Shown: positions 47,591 to 59,469 of the stretch, piece after piece
How the letters are laid out: every line of letters begins with the position of its first letter
Numbering within the stretch: position 1 is the stretch's first letter
From: Thuidium tamariscinum
Taxonomy: Eukaryota > Streptophyta > Bryopsida > Hypnales > Thuidiaceae
Assembly (NCBI GenBank): GCA_947034885.2
Contig: OX344756.2
Span: 9,693,598-9,757,597, forward strand
DNA length: 64,000 nt
Direction: 5' to 3'
Program-made: the position numbers and the translations under genes
The notes under the pieces: model-generated
What the model was told of the DNA's origin: nothing
Seen by the model: only the letters and a program-made list of their open reading frames with translations
Databases searched by the model: none

Positions 47591-47801
47591 AATACATCCA
47601 TTTATAAGAGGAATAAAAAAAACTTGAGGAAATCTTGGATTAAAGGCTTATGGATTAGATCTATTTTTGCAAGGAGAATGAATTTTCTTGACCCTAACCC
47701 TTGTACTAATGCCCTCCTTTTTCCTCTAACATCCTCTCGCCCCATTCCCAGAACCTTCGTCCCGCTTGCCTCGAGCTGGGGTTCCCTTGTATAAAGCCGC
47801 C
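47591..47801 (+). promoter_or_regulatory. Proximal promoter and leader of the Cu/Zn SOD gene
   Basis: Composition shifts to GC-richer from about 47695 up to the start codon. The start context GCCGCCATGG at 47796-47805 is a perfect Kozak-type sequence. No TATA box could be assigned with confidence. Confidence 0.4.
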
Positions 47802-50039
47802 ATGGAGTTCCTCCGGAGTTTGTGGCAGAACACATTTGGCAACATGGCTCCCGTCAAGGCTGTCGCAGTGCTCACCGGCTCCTCCAACGTCTCCGGCGTT
47901 ATCTCCTTCGTTCAAGATGGATCTGGTAAGCTGATTTCCCGGTAACCATTGAAACCAGTCGTGGGGTTTGGAGTTTCAGAATGGCTATGGCCGTAGTGTC
48001 TGGGGCTTCAACTTCTATTCGGAAAAGGATTCTGAAGTTGTGTATTCTCTCTTGGTTCTTGCTTGCTTGATTTTGGAGGTTTCGATCAGGAGGCGATTTG
48101 AGGTTTGACTCCAATTTGCGGTTTCGTTCATGTGGGTTCAACATCGTAGTCCTGTTTGGAATTTAATCATGGGAACTTGGAAAACTTGTTTTTTTGGTTG
48201 CAAAATGTAAGCTTTGGTTTCCTCTTTCTGTTGGGAGCGTATTGCTTCTCTTCTTGCAGCTTTCTTAATGTTTTTGGGTTTTGTACTGCTATTGATACGG
48301 GGGTGGCCACTTTGGGTCGTTTAGGTTTCGGTCTGTTGTTGTGGTGGGGAATGTAAGAACTTCTTTGTGTTGTGTCTTGCGTGTTCTTTCATATCTTGGC
48401 TTTGGGAGTATGGACTGCTGGCTTGGCAGTTGTGAATGTTTGATCGGCTTTGGTGCGGTTTTTGAGTTGAAGGTTTGGTGGTCTTTTAGCTTCGAGATTC
48501 TTGCATCGGCGATTGCTGGTCAGTGTGTGAACACATTCGTTTGGGGAAGATCTTCGAGCTAGAGGATGATTGGTACTTTGACTGGTTTGCGATGTCAAAT
48601 TTGACCACCTTTAGGTCTAAAGAAGTGTGCTGACCTTTGAATAAGCTGACTCGATGGATGACCTTTTATAATTGACTTAGAGCCGATCATATAAGCTTAT
48701 GTTTTTGCAAATTAGATCACGATGCTCTTGGTTAGTATCATACTTTTCTTACCATTGTACATTGAAATACTCGTATAAACATAATTTTCGACTGATATGT
48801 CTTGACAGGCCCCACAAGTGTGGAGGGGGAAATCAAGGGATTAAACCCTGGAAAGCATGGATTTCATGTTCATGCGTTTGGGGATACAACCAATGGCTGC
48901 TTGTCAACTGGTAAGAACTTTGCTTTGAGGACCACGAATGCTTTCACTGATAGTAATTGAGCTCTTCAGTCATGGGCAGATAATCTGTTTAATAATGTTG
49001 AATTTGTTTTGATCAGGTGCTCACTTCAACCCGAAGAGCCTCGAGCACGGTGCTCCTGAAGATGACGTTCGTCATGCAGGAGACTTGGGAAATGTCATCG
49101 CTGGTGAAGATGGTAAGAATGAAGACTATTATCTGCAGTTTGAGATTAGTGGTTATTGCATGTGAATGTGGTTGTGAACTTCTGATGCCTCGTTGAAAGT
49201 GATGGGAGGAATTCAGAAGTTGCTGCATTCTTGCTCTCGTGATTGTTGCCTCTTCATCGTTTGATAGAAGGGACCGTACTGATTGTCCCTTCTTATCACT
49301 AGGGAGTGTAGGTGTGAATCTAATTCGTTTTTGGGAATGCTGGTTGCAGGTGTTGCTAAAGTTTCCTTGAAGGATGTCCAGGTACTAGTTCTGCAACTTT
49401 ACACTTATAAGGATGATAACCTTGGCCAATTAGTGTCCTTTTCTTCTGTTACAATTTAATTCTGTGTCTGAATCAATTGCAAATTCACTTCTGTGTAGAT
49501 TCCTTTGAGCGGCGTCGATTCCATCATTGGCCGTGCAGTGGTGGTCCATGGCGACCCTGATGATCTTGGAAAAGGTGGGTTCCCTATAAAAAATCTCTCT
49601 TGCACAAGATTCACTTTTCTCTAATGAAGAATCAGCCACGAGTGCTGGAGTCGGACCTGAAACTATGCTCTTTCAAATGTGATAAATGTTGATGCCCACT
49701 TGAGAGTGCAGTATTCTATTTCAAATTTCAGGCTATGTTATTAAGATGGTCGCGGTTCCTTCTGTAAAGTCGGTTTTTAAATCGTCTCTCATATCGGACT
49801 TTCATGATTTCGCAGGTGGACATGAGTTGAGCAAATCCACTGGAAACGCAGGTGCCCGAGTTGCTTGTGGTGGGTATCGCAGGCCTTTTTCTGCATGCAT
49901 ATTCATAATCGTCTCGCAAGTTGCTTGCGTTAATTATCAAATGCGCAGAGTGAAAGTAAGCAAATCGCTATCTTATTCGCTGATAAACTCCTTGAATGGT
50001 GATATTGCAGGAGTTATTGGCTTGCAGGCCTCGACCTAA
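47802..50039 (+). CDS. Cu/Zn superoxide dismutase, seven exons
   Basis: The enzyme converts superoxide to oxygen and hydrogen peroxide. Exons: 47802-47925, 48809-48910, 49017-49112, 49350-49381, 49499-49574, 49816-49869 and 50011-50039, all with GT-AG introns and a continuous frame of 170 residues. Copper ligands are His61, His63, His78 and His135. Zinc ligands are His78, His86, His95 and Asp98. The disulfide is Cys72-Cys161 and Arg158 guides the substrate. The core is the usual length of about 152-156. A second in-frame ATG at 47844 gives exactly the standard cytosolic form. The 14 extra residues from the first ATG are hydrophobic-basic and too short for a normal plastid transit peptide. Cytosolic location is inferred. 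Confidence 0.95.
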
Positions 50040-50151
50040 ATTGAGCTGATGATCAGCAGCTATGCCTTTCGAAGTGTGTACATCTTAGTAACGAATGAGG
50101 TGGTGAATGTGAGTCTTACTCATATATGTTTGGTGAGTATGACACGATTCC

Positions 50152-50157
50152 AATAAA
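50152..50157 (+). terminator. Candidate polyadenylation signal of the SOD gene
   Basis: AATAAA 113 bp after the stop codon, a normal spacing for a plant 3' UTR. Confidence 0.5.
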
Positions 50158-50920
50158 AGACCCATGCTGTACCTGATCAGTGGCCGATTACTGCTGCTTT
50201 TAAGTATGGTTATATCGAGCCTCTATGTTCCGTTTATCCATCCAAGATGCTGACCATGTGATGGTCGCCCTAGTAATATGTTTTGCAGTCCATGCTCTTG
50301 CACTTTGTTGCAAGGTTCACTTTACTGCTGTTGAACTGAAAGGGAAAAGCTCTATCGGTGTCTCTGTTAGAGATACATACATGTGATGATGGTTGTGTTC
50401 TTCTGCTCCTTGGAAAAGTGCACCGATGTCAAAAAGGCACAAGCAGCCTCTCTCAGTTTTGGTTTTGAGTTTCATATGCAGCACTATTAAAGTGGACAAA
50501 ATGCATGTCAAAATTTCACTATCACGTGAAGGTGCTACAGGAAATGAAAAGGCATAGTTGAATTGGTAAAGAATGGGGTCTTGATGGTCTCGTAATTGAC
50601 CTACAGTGTTCAAGGGTGCATAGTGCTTACGATGTGCTTTTTTTATACAATGGATTGTTGTCAGACTGAATGACTGAAGTTTCTTGCTTGCAAAGTTGCA
50701 ATGCTGAAATGCCCACAAGGTATGTGGTGTACAAAGCACCTATCTAAGAGCTGGTGACTAATTTGGAGAGGTTTTACTTCCTTGTAACATTTTTCAGTGA
50801 ATATTCCTTGAAAGACAATTGAAATTGGCATCTAACTCAAGTTGTTTCATACATTTTGGAGTGTACTGGAAGAAGTTATGAGTATAATGTAGTGGCCGCT
50901 ATAATCATCCAACTCTTGAG
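50158..50920. other. SOD 3' flank
   Basis: The minus-strand frame at 50317-50739 (140 residues) has no recognisable motif and lies in likely 3' flanking DNA of SOD, so it is treated as chance. Confidence 0.4.
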
Positions 50921-52316
50921 ATGTACAGTGAGGTTCCAATCAAAATGGCGTTTTGAGATTTGCAGTGAACAATTTCAGTTTTGCCAACTTTGCCAGCCTC
51001 TTGAGAGCTCAAAAATTGATATTTTACTATGCAATTTTTTTTACAACATCATTTGTAAGTCAATAACATGCATGTCAAATTTCAAATCCAAAAGACTTAC
51101 ACAAAATATATATTCAAAATCTACTAACATGTGTAATTGTGAGAAATATTTCATTACTTTCAACTTTGACACCCTCTTAAGGATTGAATTTTTCTTTTTT
51201 GTCATGAGATTTTTGTCATGAAATAATCTCTATGTTCTTAATATATGTGAATTTTCTAGGTCAGAATAAAGATATTTGAAATCTCCCATCATGTGTAGTT
51301 TTGAGAATTTTTTTCTAATTGCCAACTTTGATACCTTTCTAAGGGTTGAAAAATTGGTTTCTTACCATGAATTTTTTTGTGAAGTCATCTCTATGTTGAT
51401 AACATGTGTTTCAAGTTTCAAGTTCAAATGAATTACCAAAAAAAAGATATCCAAAATCTTTCAACATGGGTAAATGTGAGGAGGATTTTTTGAGCCCTTA
51501 GTATAGTGTTATTTTGTAGAGTAAAATTTGACAAAGATGTAAAAACTCGTCCTCACAACTACATATGTTGGGAGAGTTTGAATATCTTTTTTTGGGTAAG
51601 TCTTTTGAACTTGAAATTTGGAACATATATTATCAATATAGAGTTGATCTTATGCAAAAAATTTCATGTTAAATAGACAAACTTTCAGTCCTTGGGAAGG
51701 TGTTAAAGTTGGCAATAGTGAAAATTTTCTCACAACTTCACATGTTGAGAGATTTTGTATATCTTTTTTTTTGATAATTCATTTGAACTTAAAATTTGGA
51801 ATGAATATTATTGACATATAAATGACTTCACAAAAAAAATTCATAGTAAGAAACCAATTTTTTAGCCCATGGGAGGGTGTCAAAGTTGCAAATTGTAAAA
51901 TTTTTCTCAAAACTACACATGTTAGGAGATTTCAAATATCTTTTTTTGAATTAATATTTTAACCTTGAAATTTTTTAGACATATTAAGAACATAGAGTTT
52001 TTTTCATGCAAAAAATTCCATGCAAAAATAACACAAACTCAATGCTTGAGAAGGTGTCAAAGTTGGAAGTATTGAAGTGAAATGTTTTTCACCAGTACAC
52101 ATATTGGTAGATTTTGAATATCTTTTTTTGTGTAAATCTTTTGGCCTTGAAATTTGGCATGCATGTTATTAACTTATAGATGATGTTGTGAAAAAAATTT
52201 CATAGTAAAATATTAATTTTCGAGCTCTTGAGAGGCTATCAAAGTTGGTAGAGCTAAACTAATTGTTTTCATTCCAGATCCCCAAACGCCATTCTGATTG
52301 GGACCCTACTATACAT
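50921..52316. repeat. Fold-back element with tandemly repeated arms, 1.4 kb
   Basis: Outer ends: 'gatgtacagtgaggttccaat' and, at the right, the inverse of 'aatgtatagtagggtcccaat', both followed by 'aaaatggcg' or 'gaatggcg'. Inside, a unit of about 170-180 bp marked by 'caactttgacacc' recurs at about 50985, 51160 and 51325 in one orientation. Its inverse ('ggtgtcaaagttgg') recurs at about 51690, 51870, 52050 and 52225. The arms converge near 51510. Non-coding. Confidence 0.75.
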
Positions 52317-55300
52317 TATTTGAATAATGTGGCTACAATAGAGAAGTACAATGTAACTCTATGTTTGAAGATGCTTTTAGAACTTGGTTGCTTTGTGGGC
52401 TTTTTATCTTAACTAAATGAGTCCATTGTAGCCAAAATAAAATGATTGAAGAAAAAATAAAATTTTATGCATAAATAATTGTAAGAAATGCAACTTTGCT
52501 TTGTATGGATAAATTAATTTGTTATGAAATTTAGATGTGTTGCCTAATTAATAAGACAAAAGTACCATTAGAATATTTCAAAACCAATGATATAAATGTC
52601 TATAATGATAATCTATTCCTTAAGATGGCTTTTCATCTAAAAGTAGATGCTTATATTGTAATCATGTCATTCTTGCTACCCAAAACTTTAATCATCGCCA
52701 CTACAAATTCTTCCATTATGATCTAAATTTCATTAATTCAAAAATGATGCCCAAAATGTGGATGCATGCTTATGTTATCATAAATTCATTCCTAATGTCT
52801 GGAAATGAACATAATGTTTTGAATGGGTTCCTCCACTAACCTTATATTTGTTTGTAAATAATTCTATAGAAATGCTCTTCATTTTGATATTCAAGAGCAA
52901 GGTCTCTACACATTCATGCATCCATGCAAGTTTAGATTTTTGCTACATTAAATTGATAAACATCTACTCCATATAATTTGAGGAACATCATAACCTAACA
53001 CAATACTAATTAATATTCTTGGAAACCTAATTTATTTTCTATATTGAAAAAAGTTTCAAAAAATCATGCAAAAATTTGAGATAATAGCAACATGTTTGAA
53101 AAGACCCCTTTGAGTATAGGAATTAATTAAAACCAATTTCGAAGTATGGACTTCTAAACATTCCACGAGTAATACATATAAGGAGATTATAGACATACTG
53201 ATCCTCCTTTGTTCTTTACTCCAAAGGTGCCTATGTATTTCTGCAAGCCATAAGATGGAAAAAGATTATGAATAATTTTACAAATAAAAATAAACAATTG
53301 CCAAACCCTAAACTAAGTTGTTTCATTTTTATTCACAAAAATTGGCCAATTGTTTGATCCTAGCAATGCTAAGTGTATCTAAAATTGAATTTTTCAATGA
53401 ATGCACCAAGCATTGAAAAACATGTTGAGATTGATACATAATAACTATATATGAATTGGATTCATATGATAAGTTTGAGAATATATGGTGAGCAACTATA
53501 TGATTATTTTGCTTATTCACAATTGTGAATCCAAAGACTTAGGAGTGATTGATGTCAATGTTTTCTTTTCTTTTCAAAATTTATCAATTCAAGACATAAA
53601 AAGATGTGAATTAAAGATAGAAGATGCTAAAGGATCAAAAAATTAATTCTTGACATCCTAAGTCTTATTTGAATTAGAATTGCCCAAAAAAGTAGTAGGA
53701 CCTCATGTTTAGAATGTTATGTACGCTTGTATGTATGTCATAACAATTGATGACATTTAACATTGCATTGTACATGAATGCTTAAAGTTTTTTGGTATCT
53801 TTATTCACCTCAAAGCCAATAGCAGTGCCAACTACTATTGCACCAATGCCTACCAATATAATGACAGGTCCAAAGGCCAAGTTCCATCTAGTATAAATCA
53901 TTGTAGAAGTTGATCAATGTCTCCCTTCAAATTCTCTTACTTTTACTCTAAATATAAGCCTACATTATAAAATGATAATTGCTTAAACACCAAACCTTCT
54001 TATTGCAATTTTCTTGAGATACTACTTTCAAATATAGAAATGATTGCATTTCAAATACAATTTTATATTATTTGTACCAAAGATGATGTCTCAACAAAAA
54101 AAATTTAATGTTTTTTTCTATTGTAAAAAAATTCATAGTCAAAATAGTTAAAATGATGGATATGTTGAGAAAACATGATTGTACGAAGACCTCTTTTATA
54201 TTACATTTTCTCATACCACACCCTTTGTTTTTGATATGTTACTAAAAAATAATTTATTCAACCAAAATTCACTCTATACAAATTACTATTGTACTTTATT
54301 TCGTCACAACAATCTCATATAAATATATGACAAAGAATTCTAAATGCACAATAAACTCTAGAAGGAAACACTCCTCTCAATAAATCTTAGCACTTTATAA
54401 GATATTATTGAATCATAAAGTTCATAAGTCAATAATAGTCTTCAACATTATGAAATGGCCCTTAATTGATTAAGTAAAAATAGGTTTATATTCATTAAAT
54501 TAGCATATTTCAAAGTGAACTTTGCCATATTTTAGTGTGCTATGTTTGAATATTATTCATTTTCCTTATAAACTTATTGGCAATACAAATTGTATAGTAC
54601 TTTATCTAAAGAAGAATCTAAGGTTTACGTGGCATGCTATGTACCTTATAGGGTTGTTGGTTATTTTTTTCAAGAATCAAACTCAAAAACAATTTTAGAT
54701 ATGTCTTTTTTTTTACTTTGAAAATTAAGGTTGAATATATAAAATTGAAAAGGCTTGAGAATGATTGTAAGGTAAACTACAAAATGATACCATTGAAAAG
54801 ATATGAGATGATAGAGCTAGGGATTACAAAACGCTATTGAACACATAGCTTAAGATGAAGGATATTGAATTGTACATTAATGTGTAATTATATGCTTTGT
54901 GTTTAATTCCACAATTAATGGAGTCAAGTTTGCAATTATTTGTCTTTGTGCTAATTATTCAACTCATAGTATTTAATACAGAGGTTAATTCTTCCATGCA
55001 AATTATATGCAACAATTGCTATATAACATTGGATCAGAAAGTTAAGTTTTGAATTATTAATTTTTATTTTAAAAATTCTACTTACAAGACAAGCAAGGCT
55101 GATAGTTTTTAAAAAATTAGGCCTGAACTTTGTTAATAATTTTTTTCAAAGTTGCTAGTAATGAAAAATAGTAGCCTTTGCTTAAAAAAAGAAACATCTA
55201 ATCATCAGCCCCATACATGATCATATCAATATCAATAAATTATAGAAGAATAACTAGGTTAAATATTTTTGACTACTTGTTGTAGAAAGGAAACAATAGA

Positions 55301-55650
55301 AATATTGATTTTAATGAATGATTCACTTAATATTTTTAATTTCTACAAAATATTTTCTTATTTTTTATATTTAAAAAATATTTAGGACTAGAATGTCTTT
55401 AACCTATTAGTAGGGGAATTCAACTTCCACCAAGTGGTCACTATAAGTTAGGAGGTCCATTAAGCAACCATGAACCACCTCATTGCATTTTCAAAGAAAC
55501 TTTTCTAATTTAAATTTTTTTCTAAGAATTTTCCTTGAAAGATAAATAAAACTATCATCTAATCTTCATTATTTCTAAAATGTTTCTTAAGCTTTTGCAG
55601 AATTAGTTATAAATTTCTGAAGATAAATTGACTTAAATTTTTAAATCACT
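52317..55650. other. AT-rich intergenic stretch, nothing recognised
   Basis: No protein-like frame, RNA gene or paired repeat end seen over more than 3 kb. Base composition is uniformly AT-rich. Confidence 0.45.
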
Positions 55651-55892
55651 ATCTTCAACAGTGGTACATTCAAAACTCCAATATGTACCTTTGTGTTAGA
55701 GGGCGCTTCAGACACACTAAAAAAAATTGTCCACAACTTGGGTCCTGAGTCCAGAAGCTTCCTTGTTGCCCTAATTTGACACCAGAGCAGAGGGAAGTCG
55801 AGCTGAGCTTCGCTCGTTCAAAAATCACCGTCGTCTTGATTTATGCGCCATAACTGCAATCCACTCCTTTCGGTTGGGCGGAAGCCAAAGCG
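55651..55892 (+). promoter_or_regulatory. Promoter and leader of the Cmc1-like gene
   Basis: GC content rises from about 55690 to the start codon at 55893. No specific box assigned. Confidence 0.35.
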
Positions 55893-57595
55893 ATGGGGAT
55901 ACGGGAAGATGCCGCTCAGTCTCGCATGAAAAAGAAGGTTGAAGAAGGTATGCTTTCTTGCTTGTTTTTTTGCTCACTTTCGAATGAAATTCATGGCGTC
56001 ATGTCCTTTGCTCTCGAGGGGGAAAAACATTCGATTTACATGTTACTCTCTCATCATAGAAATGTGGATGTGGTGAAATAACTCACGCAATTTTCATCTG
56101 TCTGATGTTTGAATTTTGTTTGCCGTGCCTTGCATCCTGAACATCATCACACACCGCATTGCTGCGGGACTCTTTGCCATTGCGTCATTTCGTTTGTTTT
56201 CGAGGGAGGAAAGCATGCGGTTTACATGTTACTCTGTCTTTATAGAAATGTAGATACCTTCTTATAATATATGCAATTTTCATCTGTTTGATGTTTGAAT
56301 TTTTTTTGGTGCCTTGTACCCTAAACCCTGATTATCAACTCACACCGCAGGCCTGCAGGACTACTCTATATCGCTTCATTGCCTTAGTTGTCGAGGGAAA
56401 TAAGCTCTGTGTTCCAATTTTATTCTCATTTTATAGAAATGTAGATGTGGTCACAAAGTTTGTGCAATTGCTATGTATCGGATGTTTTGAATCTTTTATT
56501 TGCGGTGTACCCTAATCATTGAATATCAACTCACACAGCATGCCTGCGGCACTACTTACCATTGCATCGTTTCCTTTGTTGTCGAGAACAAAGAAGGTGT
56601 TCTGTTCAAATTTTACTCTCTCATTATAGAAATGTGGATGTGAGCATATAATTTATGCACTTGTTACTTGTCTGTCGAATGTTTTGAATCTTTGATTTGT
56701 CGTGTATTGTACCCTAAACCCTCGCACCGCATGCGTGCCGACCTACGTACGGACAGATCGATGAAACGCCTGTCCGGATCGAGTGCTAATACTTAACCAC
56801 TGTTCTAGCCCTTCGCAGTAAAATGAAGACGCAAGCACTGAAAGAATGCGACCCTCTCGTTGCCAAATGGGCGGAATGTGCTCGAGGAAGGACCTTCTCT
56901 GTTATTTGGGCATGCCGTGCTCAATCGAAAGAAACTAATGCTTGCCTTCATAACTAGTAAGTCCTCGCACTTCTCTTCTCACTCAAAAGCACTGTGGTGG
57001 TTTTGTTTCATTTCGGAGATGAGCATCTGTTTTTCCACTAGTTCATCAGCTATATCCAAGATCTTACCAATTGTATGTGCTTCTGTTGTCATCGTCGATG
57101 TCCACTCGAGTGTTGGGGAATACTTAAACCGTCAGGGTCTGATCCCGTTTTCTATACTGAACCTCGTTAGCAACAGCAATCATCTATTCACACAATTGGT
57201 TGCCCTTAAATTAGCGTGTAAGCATGACTTGGCTAAATGTCTGTAGCCACTTACACTGGTCTGCAACATCTTACTTTGAAATTGCATTAGAAATTCTTAG
57301 TAACAAAATTCTGATGTCAAGAGAGATTGGCTCTTGCACTCGAAGTGATCTCTCTACAGCTGTTTACCGATCTCCCAAAAATGACACTCCTGCTTGTGTT
57401 AAAATGCTTCAAGCGGCGCAAATAGTTTCTCCTACGTTACTACTCTCTGGAGTGTCGGCTGGGTGTGTATGCTTATCTTTTGAACTCTTCCATTGTGATT
57501 TTGATTAGTTTGTTCGTGGTGAGTGCAGTACCAACGATGAAGTGTTTGCGAAGTACAAGAAGCAGTATGAGGAAGAAACCTCACAAAGACTGTGA
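55893..57595 (+). CDS. Cmc1-like twin CX9C mitochondrial protein (COX assembly factor)
   Basis: Cmc1-family proteins sit in the mitochondrial intermembrane space and support copper delivery and cytochrome c oxidase assembly. The gene model has three exons: 55893-55947, 56809-56956 and 57529-57595, giving 89 residues. The acceptor TTCTAG/CC at 56808/56809 keeps the frame; the nearby GCAG at 56813-56816 would give an immediate stop. The twin motif is Cys32-X9-Cys42 and Cys54-X9-Cys64, with the family's 'CARGRTFSVIW' between them and 'YTNDE' after. Length fits the family (about 85-110). No cleavable presequence is expected, since import uses the Mia40 disulfide relay. Introns of 861 and 572 bp; the first contains a tandem repeat. 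Confidence 0.88.
55960..56730 (+). repeat. Four imperfect tandem repeats of about 190 bp in intron 1 of the Cmc1-like gene
   Basis: The marker 'tagaaatgtggatgtgg' or a close variant occurs near 56057, 56243, 56434 and 56627, that is about every 186-193 bp. Each unit also carries 'cattgc.tcattt', 'gtcgagg' and 'gtttgaat' blocks. Units differ by many substitutions and small indels, so the array is old. Confidence 0.75.
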
Positions 57596-58258
57596 AGCTT
57601 GAATTTCTTAGACTTGAAGACAATCATTTAGTTCCCAGGTTGACAGTAAAGTATACTTCTTACATTATCCTAGGTGCAAGAGAGTGGCCTGTCACTGTTC
57701 CTGGTAGATCAGACATTGCCAGATTATTTATCCAGCAGAACGATTCTTAGCTGCGAATTTCTGACACCCTTTTCTGGACCTCTAGTGCGAGCAGGGTTGA
57801 GCGAGAAACGTTTTTGGGGATTTCCAGTCGAAATCTTTCTAATTTAAAAACTTCTACGTGCAGCTAATCCAGACGACTAATTTATGCACTGCTTCTGCCG
57901 TTTGTCCATAGCACTAGCTAGTTATCTGTTATTAAGAGATTTCATTCAGTCAATAAATTACGTTCTCTTTTTCCAAAATTATGTTGTACGGCCCTCAAAT
58001 GCAACCATGTGCATCTATGTTTACATCGAACTCTTTTTTGACATATCTCAAGCTTTCTATTGTGGTATCTTTGAATAAAGAATTGCGGAATGGGTATCAT
58101 GGATATTTGGAATTAGGAGTTTCTTGGTCAATTCACAGGTGAGCATCAGATGGCCTCCTTAAAGAATGTTTAGGTTGATATAAATAGTATATTATCACTC
58201 TGTAATATAATGTAAAATGGTATATCATAAATATTTTTATATGATGACCAAGCTAGGT
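57596..58258 (+). other. 3' region of the Cmc1-like gene
   Basis: Moderate GC content at first, grading to AT-rich. A canonical AATAAA at 58074-58079 is the best polyadenylation signal, about 480 bp after the stop. No second gene seen. Confidence 0.4.
58074..58079 (+). terminator. Candidate polyadenylation signal of the Cmc1-like gene
   Basis: AATAAA in the downstream flank, the only canonical plus-strand hexamer before the MITE at 58259. Confidence 0.35.
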
Positions 58259-58555
58259 CAGGGTTTTTTTCTTTGGCAATTTGGTGCAAAATTGCACCAA
58301 ATTTTTAGGCCTAGCACCAAGCCTATAGGAAAAAAACAGTGAAATTTTGGTTGAAATCACCAATAAACTTCAAATTTTTTTAAATAGTGGATGAAATCAC
58401 CAAATAATGGATGACAATAGAATGATAGATATGTATTATGTGCTAATATGATACTTTCTATGTAATATATGGATGAATGTTGAGATTTGGAGCTCCACAA
58501 TAAAATGAAATATTGCCACTTTGACACTTCACAAGAAATGAAAAAAAACACCCTG
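58259..58555 (+). mobile_element. hAT-type MITE, copy 2, perfect 8-bp duplication
   Basis: It starts CAGGGTTTTTTTC and ends GAAAAAAAACACCCTG. AGCTAGGT flanks both sides (58251-58258 and 58556-58563). Compared with copy 1 at 13811-14068 it has about 40 extra bases where a 'gatgaaatcacc' segment is partly repeated. The rest aligns nearly base for base. Confidence 0.88.
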
Positions 58556-58563
58556 AGCTAGGT

Positions 58564-59469
58564 ATGGAAACATGTCATGAGAAAGAATAAAGCAATAACA
58601 AATGTCCACTTTCAAAACCTGGACTTTGAGAAGGGAGAAAAGTTTCGCAATGCCATTTGCAACCTTTACAAGAGGGCTATTATTTTGAAATTAAATTTGG
58701 GGGCTATATCTAGAAAAATGATAAATTATGTAACTGAAAGTGTGAACTTTGACAATCGCTTAACCATAAAGGAAGTTATAATATCTTACCAGATGAAATT
58801 CATTGGATTCTACTTCTTTGACATTTTAATCTTGTATCTCTTTCGTCTAAGATTATGACAGAACTACACAGGCTTATATTGTATTACACGAAGAGCACCT
58901 ACCAATAAACGGAGTACAATTTATGAAGTGATAAGATACAACTTGGTCCTCTTGTCCTTAGCATCCAGTTCGGAGCACAGGCTACTGGGTGTAGCAAAGT
59001 CAAGTTACACTCAACCATCTCTAGTTGCACATTATCCTGACAATCGCTCAGAATTACTTCAGACAACTTTCACATGACAAATTTTGAACACTAGTCACAG
59101 GGCATTTGTCCCCCTAAGAGAGTGCAATTACAGACGGTTGACTGCATCAATATGAACTACCTAAGATGGACTTCCATCGTTGCCTACTGCAAGGATTCCT
59201 TCAATGTAAGAGCACCTTCGAACACGTCTCCGCCAGCTATGGTCCAGTCCAAATGCAAATTTCATTCGCTCGTGCGGCTTCTTATCATCCTTACGAATTT
59301 ATAGAACACAACTCTGTTGTATATGATTTACAAACATCCAATAACGACCGTGGGAGCGTGACTTGAGGACCTGAGCTTTCATTTAAAAAATGCTTACAAG
59401 AAAGTCCCAAAGAGTAACACGAAGACATGACTTACCAACGAGATGGGTGAAAATTTACGAATGAATATA
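58564..59469. other. Region between the Cmc1-like and glutaredoxin-like genes
   Basis: The two genes converge here, so it should contain both 3' UTRs. The small frames at 58577-58858 and 59122-59366 have no motif. No minus-strand polyadenylation hexamer stood out. Confidence 0.4.

Noticed and set aside
50317..50739. A 140-residue minus-strand frame downstream of SOD
   Set aside because: No motif or family likeness, and it lies in probable SOD 3' flank.
50921..52316. Satellite or centromeric repeat array
   Set aside because: Units occur in two opposed sets within one element with unique inverted ends; a satellite would be a one-direction array.
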